Shown here: positions 60,870 to 64,000 of the stretch, one piece after another
How positions within the stretch are numbered: the stretch's first letter is position 1
Layout: the number at the start of each line of letters is the position of its first letter
Assembly: GCF_030296775.1 (NCBI RefSeq)
Contig: NZ_AP027742.1
Span: 992,001-1,056,000 of the forward strand
Length of the DNA: 64,000 nucleotides
From: Claveliimonas bilis
GTDB lineage: Bacteria; Bacillota; Clostridia; Lachnospirales; Lachnospiraceae
Direction: 5' to 3'
The notes under the pieces: generated by a model
What the model saw: only the letters and a program-made list of their open reading frames with translations
Database searches by the model: none
Told to the model about the DNA's origin: nothing
Translations under genes and position numbers: made by a program

Positions 60870-62183
60870 TTGAAAAGAAAAGTTTATGGAAGATATATCA
60901 TTGCCATTTTTATATGGATACTGCTAGTGACAGGAATGGTAAGAATCCTTTCCGATCAGAAAGGGGGAGCCGGAGGAAGCAAAACAGAAAGTGAACTTGC
61001 TCTGGAAAATGAGGAGAAAAATCAGACGGTTTCAGGGGGCGATACTATCAGAGTCCTTATTATGACAGACGGGTATCAGTCGGAAATCCATTCAGAAGTG
61101 CGGGTTTCTTCTCCATATGGACTGCGGATCAGCTGCGGCGGAGAATCCATCGAATGGAACAAAGAGGAAGTTTGTCAGATTTTGCCGGATGATGCCAGAT
61201 TTCAGAAGGGAAATATCAGAATTGAACCTTTGAACAAGGAGGGAAAAGTGACTTTAGAAAGTATATCCAGAGGTTACGGTACGCCCTCCTATGATGGAAT
61301 ACTGGAAATTCGGGCGGTATCCGGAGGAATCGCAGTGATCAATGAACTTTCCATGGAGTCCTATCTGTGCGGAGTTGTTCCAAGTGAAATGCCGGCTTCC
61401 TATGAACTGGAAGCACTGAAAGCGCAGGCGGTATGTGCAAGAAGTTATGCAAGAAGACAGATGGAAAGTTACGGCTATCCGGAATATGAAGCCCATGTAA
61501 ATGACAGTACGGATTTTCAGGTATATAATAACAGCCAGCCACAGGAAAGATCTTCCCAGGCGGTGCGTGAGACGGAAGGGGAAGTTGTAAAATATAAAGG
61601 GACAATTGCTACTACATATTACTATTCTACCTCCAGCGGGCAAACGACAAACATGGAGGCCTGGGGAAATGCGCCAGGCGAGGGGAACGGTTATCTTCAG
61701 AGCGTCTCGGTCTGCGATGACAGCGGGCAGGATTATGAGAAAAATCTGCCCTGGTATCGGTGGGAGGCTGTCATTCCCATTGATACGCTGTCACGGCTGA
61801 TCTCGCAAAATACAGGGACAGATGTAGGAACTTTAAGTCAGGTGGAAGTGACAAAGAGAGGGGCTGGAGATGTAGCAGTGGAACTTACTGCTGTCGGTGA
61901 CAAAAATACAGTGACAGTTCAGACGGAAAATAAAATCCGCAGTGCCCTTGGCGGAGGCGGATATCAGATTACGAAGAATGATGGTTCACAGAGTGAGGGC
62001 AGTGCATTATTGCCAAGCGCATTTTTTACTATTGAAAAACAGGACGGTGTCTTTGTTATTCGCGGAGGCGGATTCGGACATGGAATCGGAATGAGCCAGA
62101 ATGGAGCGAATGAAATGGCGAAACAGGGGAAGAATTATCAAGAGATATTAAAGCTTTTCTATCAGGGTATAGAAATAGAATAG
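60870..62183 (+). CDS. SpoIID/LytB-domain protein
   Basis: A 437-residue membrane-anchored protein. The N-terminus is a signal anchor (about 8-28). The SpoIID domain starts near residue 165 with MESYLCGVVPSEMPASYELEALKAQAVCARSYA (in parts) and ends with GGGFGHGIGMSQNGANEMA. SpoIID proteins are peptidoglycan-processing factors in spore engulfment. The start is TTG 60870 (GAGGGAACAGA before it), which is uncertain. The presence of this gene fits a spore-forming lineage. Confidence 0.88.
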   Translation: MKRKVYGRYIIAIFIWILLVTGMVRILSDQKGGAGGSKTESELALENEEKNQTVSGGDTIRVLIMTDGYQSEIHSEVRVSSPYGLRISCGGESIEWNKEEVCQILPDDARFQKGNIRIEPLNKEGKVTLESISRGYGTPSYDGILEIRAVSGGIAVINELSMESYLCGVVPSEMPASYELEALKAQAVCARSYARRQMESYGYPEYEAHVNDSTDFQVYNNSQPQERSSQAVRETEGEVVKYKGTIATTYYYSTSSGQTTNMEAWGNAPGEGNGYLQSVSVCDDSGQDYEKNLPWYRWEAVIPIDTLSRLISQNTGTDVGTLSQVEVTKRGAGDVAVELTAVGDKNTVTVQTENKIRSALGGGGYQITKNDGSQSEGSALLPSAFFTIEKQDGVFVIRGGGFGHGIGMSQNGANEMAKQGKNYQEILKLFYQGIEIE

Positions 62184-62241
62184 CTTGAATAAAGTACGGA
62201 CTGATGGTATGATTGCACTAGAAAAACGGCGGGGGAAAGAG

Positions 62242-63066
62242 ATGTTAAAAAAGATTTTCCAGAAAGCAGCAACAGTATCCGAAGATGTGACAAAAGCGCA
62301 TGTCGGCGCATATGCAGCGCAGTCAGCATATTTTTTCATGCTCTGTATGATCCCGATCATCCTTCTTTTACTGACTTTGGTGCAGTATACGCCTGTGACA
62401 AAAGCGGATGTGATGACGGCGGTAATGCAGGTGTTCCCTTCTTCTGTGGATTCGCTGATGATATCTATTGTTAATCAGGTTTATAATCAGTCCATGGGTA
62501 TCATTCCTGTGACTATTATTGTGGCTCTGTGGTCGGCGGGGAAAGGTGTTCTGGCAATGACTTCCGGACTGAACTGTATCTATGAATGTCCGGAGACAAG
62601 AAGTTATATTTTCCTTCGGATCCGCTCTACTATTTATACAGTGCTTTTTATTATCGTAATTCTGCTGCTTCTGGTTGTGTCGGTTTTCGGTAATTCACTT
62701 AATATTTTCATTTCTACTCATGCGGAATTTTTGGAACCTCTGGCAGACTGGATGATTGATAAGAGAGCGTTGATCACCCCGGTGGTTCTGATGGGATTTT
62801 CTCTTCTGATCTATAAATTCCTGCCCAACAGAAAGGACCGGTTTGTAAAGCAGCTTCCGGGCTCTGTATTTGCAGCAATCGGATGGATGGTGATTTCGTG
62901 GGTTTTCTCGGTATATGTAGATATTTTTCAGGGATTTTCCAGTATGTACGGAAGCCTGACTACTATCGTCCTTATTATGCTCTGGCTGTATTTCTGTATG
63001 TACAGTATTTTACTGGGAGGAGAATTTAATAAGCTTCTGGGAGATAAAATCTTCCAAAAGGCATAG
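62242..63066 (+). CDS. YihY/BrkB-family membrane protein
   Basis: A 274-residue membrane protein with six hydrophobic segments. The family blocks AYAAQSAYFFMLCMIPIILLL and ALWSAGKGVLAMTSGLNCIYE are clear, and the C-terminal YGSLTTIVLIMLWLYFCMYSILLGGEFN matches YihY/BrkB. Function unknown (formerly misassigned as RNase BN). ATG 62242 follows GGGGGAAAGAG; in-frame starts at 62185 (TTG) and 62209 lack good ribosome sites. Confidence 0.88.
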   Translation: MLKKIFQKAATVSEDVTKAHVGAYAAQSAYFFMLCMIPIILLLLTLVQYTPVTKADVMTAVMQVFPSSVDSLMISIVNQVYNQSMGIIPVTIIVALWSAGKGVLAMTSGLNCIYECPETRSYIFLRIRSTIYTVLFIIVILLLLVVSVFGNSLNIFISTHAEFLEPLADWMIDKRALITPVVLMGFSLLIYKFLPNRKDRFVKQLPGSVFAAIGWMVISWVFSVYVDIFQGFSSMYGSLTTIVLIMLWLYFCMYSILLGGEFNKLLGDKIFQKA

Positions 63067-63075
63067 GTTTTTGGC

Positions 63076-63103
63076 TTGACATCCGGGAAGCTTGTGTTAC
63101 AAT
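63076..63103 (+). promoter_or_regulatory. Promoter of T-box/pheS
   Basis: TTGACA (63076-63081), 16-bp spacer, TACAAT (63098-63103). Confidence 0.75.
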
Positions 63104-63129
63104 GGATAAAGTAATTCAAATTATAAAAG

Positions 63130-63390
63130 CTTTGACCGTGTAAGTAGTGACCCGTTTTCCGGCAGAGAGAGGAAATCAAAGGGCTGAAAGTTTCCTCAGG
63201 TTCAGACGGCGAATGAATTTCCCACGCGAGCTGCATGTCTGAACAGGATGGCTTTTGAGCCTGTAAGAAGTAGGATGTGCCGTTCATGCACGTTACGCAT
63301 ATATGAGAGTCTGCCGGCAAAAGCTGTGCAGGAATCAGGGTGGTACCGCGGGTTAGCCTCGTCCCTTTTGAGGGAGGAGGTTTTTTTGTT
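63130..63390 (+). promoter_or_regulatory. T-box leader controlling pheS
   Basis: Standard T-box parts in order: AAGTAG near the start, CAGAGAG and GGCTGAAAG of stem I, a second AAGTAGG, then the T-box AGGGTGGTACCGCG (63337-63350) and a terminator stem (63357-63380) with seven T. By analogy with other T-boxes, the specifier in GAATTTCCCA is TTC at 63219-63221, i.e. phenylalanine, which matches pheS downstream. Uncharged tRNA-Phe would stop termination. Confidence 0.93.
63357..63388 (+). terminator. T-box attenuator terminator
   Basis: CCTC-TCCCT pairs with AGGGA-GAGG (one mismatch), followed by seven T. Confidence 0.88.
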
Positions 63391-63482
63391 GTGCGAAAGC
63401 TTTATTTCCTCTGTAAAAACAGGACTCCCTCTATATAAAATCTGATATTTTATTATTTTTTATCATGAAAAGGAGAAGAAGG

Positions 63483-64000
63483 ATGAAAGAGAAATTACAA
63501 AGCATCAAAGAAGAAGCCATTCGTCAGATTGAAGCTTCCGACATGCCGGAAAAGCTCAATGAGGTGCGTGTACGTTTCCTTGGAAAAAAAGGAGAGTTGA
63601 CGGCAGTTCTTAAGAGTATGAAGGATGTTGCTCCGGAAGAAAGACCAAAAGTAGGACAGCTTGTAAATGAGACAAGAGCTTCTATTGAAGAACTCTTGGA
63701 AGAAACCAAGCAGAAAATGGAAAGAAAGATCCGGGAAGAAAAGTTGAGCCAGGAGGTGATTGACGTCACACTTCCGGCTAAGAAAAATATGGTGGGACAC
63801 CGTCATCCAAATACAACGGTCCTGGAAGAAGTAGAACGTATTTTCATCGGAATGGGATATGAAGTTGTAGAAGGACCGGAAGTAGAGTATGACCTGTACA
63901 ATTTCGAGAAACTGAACATTCCGGCAGACCATCCGGCAAAAGACGAGCAGGATACATTCTATATAAATAAGGACATTGTCCTTCGTACCCAGACGTCTCC
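63483..64000 (+). CDS. pheS: Phenylalanyl-tRNA synthetase alpha subunit (5' part)
   Basis: The first 172 codons of pheS, cut by the window end. Begins MKEKLQSIKEEAIRQIEAS, a coiled-coil tRNA-binding arm, then GHRHPNTTVLEEVERIF and MGYEVVEGPEVEYDLYNFEKLNIPADHPAKDEQDTFY (in parts), the class II synthetase entry region with motif 1. It charges tRNA-Phe. Start follows AAAAGGAGAAGAAGG. pheT is expected downstream. Confidence 0.97.
   Translation, partial: MKEKLQSIKEEAIRQIEASDMPEKLNEVRVRFLGKKGELTAVLKSMKDVAPEERPKVGQLVNETRASIEELLEETKQKMERKIREEKLSQEVIDVTLPAKKNMVGHRHPNTTVLEEVERIFIGMGYEVVEGPEVEYDLYNFEKLNIPADHPAKDEQDTFYINKDIVLRTQTS

Overview
The window looks like a chromosomal segment of a gut Firmicute of the Lachnospiraceae type (Ruminococcus/Mediterraneibacter/Blautia-like; genus not resolved). 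Supporting signs are strong AGGAGG ribosome sites, a T-box leader before pheS, a SpoIID-domain protein, a raffinose-type sugar locus, several BcrA/MacB-type ABC exporters with OmpR-type two-component systems, an ISLre2 and an IS200-like element, and small Lachnospiraceae-style proteins (DUF6465, DUF5808). No rRNA or tRNA gene, CRISPR array or prophage is visible.

Layout. 1-1092: 3' part of an MFS transporter gene. 1236-12708: alpha-galactoside (raffinose/melibiose) locus with two AraC regulators, two GH36 alpha-galactosidases, a lipoprotein/two-permease ABC importer without its own ATPase, and an amylosucrase-like GH13 enzyme. 12865-18677: membrane protein, BcrA-type ABC exporter with two permeases, and a response regulator/kinase pair. 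18770-25216: rhodanese, thioredoxin, a small Nif11-like protein, LrgAB and SbcCD. 25314-31347: cytidylate-kinase-like protein, ArsC/Spx-like protein, a second two-component system and a MacB-type ABC exporter. 31309-32422: a fic gene bracketed by direct repeats of the neighbouring permease 3' end. 32381-36031: DUF1294, CoA-transferase and an ISLre2 element. 36114-40237: AIM24-like, Lys/Ala-rich DUF6465, DUF4203-like and PHP proteins, plus a gene-free stretch that still carries promoter and terminator signals. 40376-45327: alcohol and aldehyde dehydrogenases facing feoAB. 45447-53279: CmpB-like membrane protein, leuCD with an NhaC antiporter, thrC, cdd and pckA. 53390-54118: IS200-like element. 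54197-60586: a lone response regulator, a divergent MerR-controlled ABC exporter, a holin-like protein, and an ABC exporter with a kinase. 60604-60830: a structured RNA, probably 6S. 60870-64000: SpoIID-domain protein, YihY/BrkB protein, T-box leader and the start of pheS.

How the parts work together. The sugar locus is self-consistent: the ABC importer would bring in alpha-galactosides, the two cytoplasmic GH36 enzymes release galactose, and the GH13 enzyme can act on the sucrose or glucosyl residue left. Three exporter modules are each tied to a regulator: two to OmpR-type two-component systems, with 11-bp direct repeats before two exporter promoters, and one to a MerR activator with a 21-bp palindrome in a 19-bp promoter spacer.

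The most unusual signals are the fic cassette between 44-bp identical repeats, the small Nif11-like protein, the promoter/terminator unit without an intact gene at 37.7-38.15 kb, the split regulator/kinase pair around the MerR module, the histidine-rich insert in FeoB, and the hairpin series of the IS200-like element. Everything here comes from reading the sequence; no database search was run.
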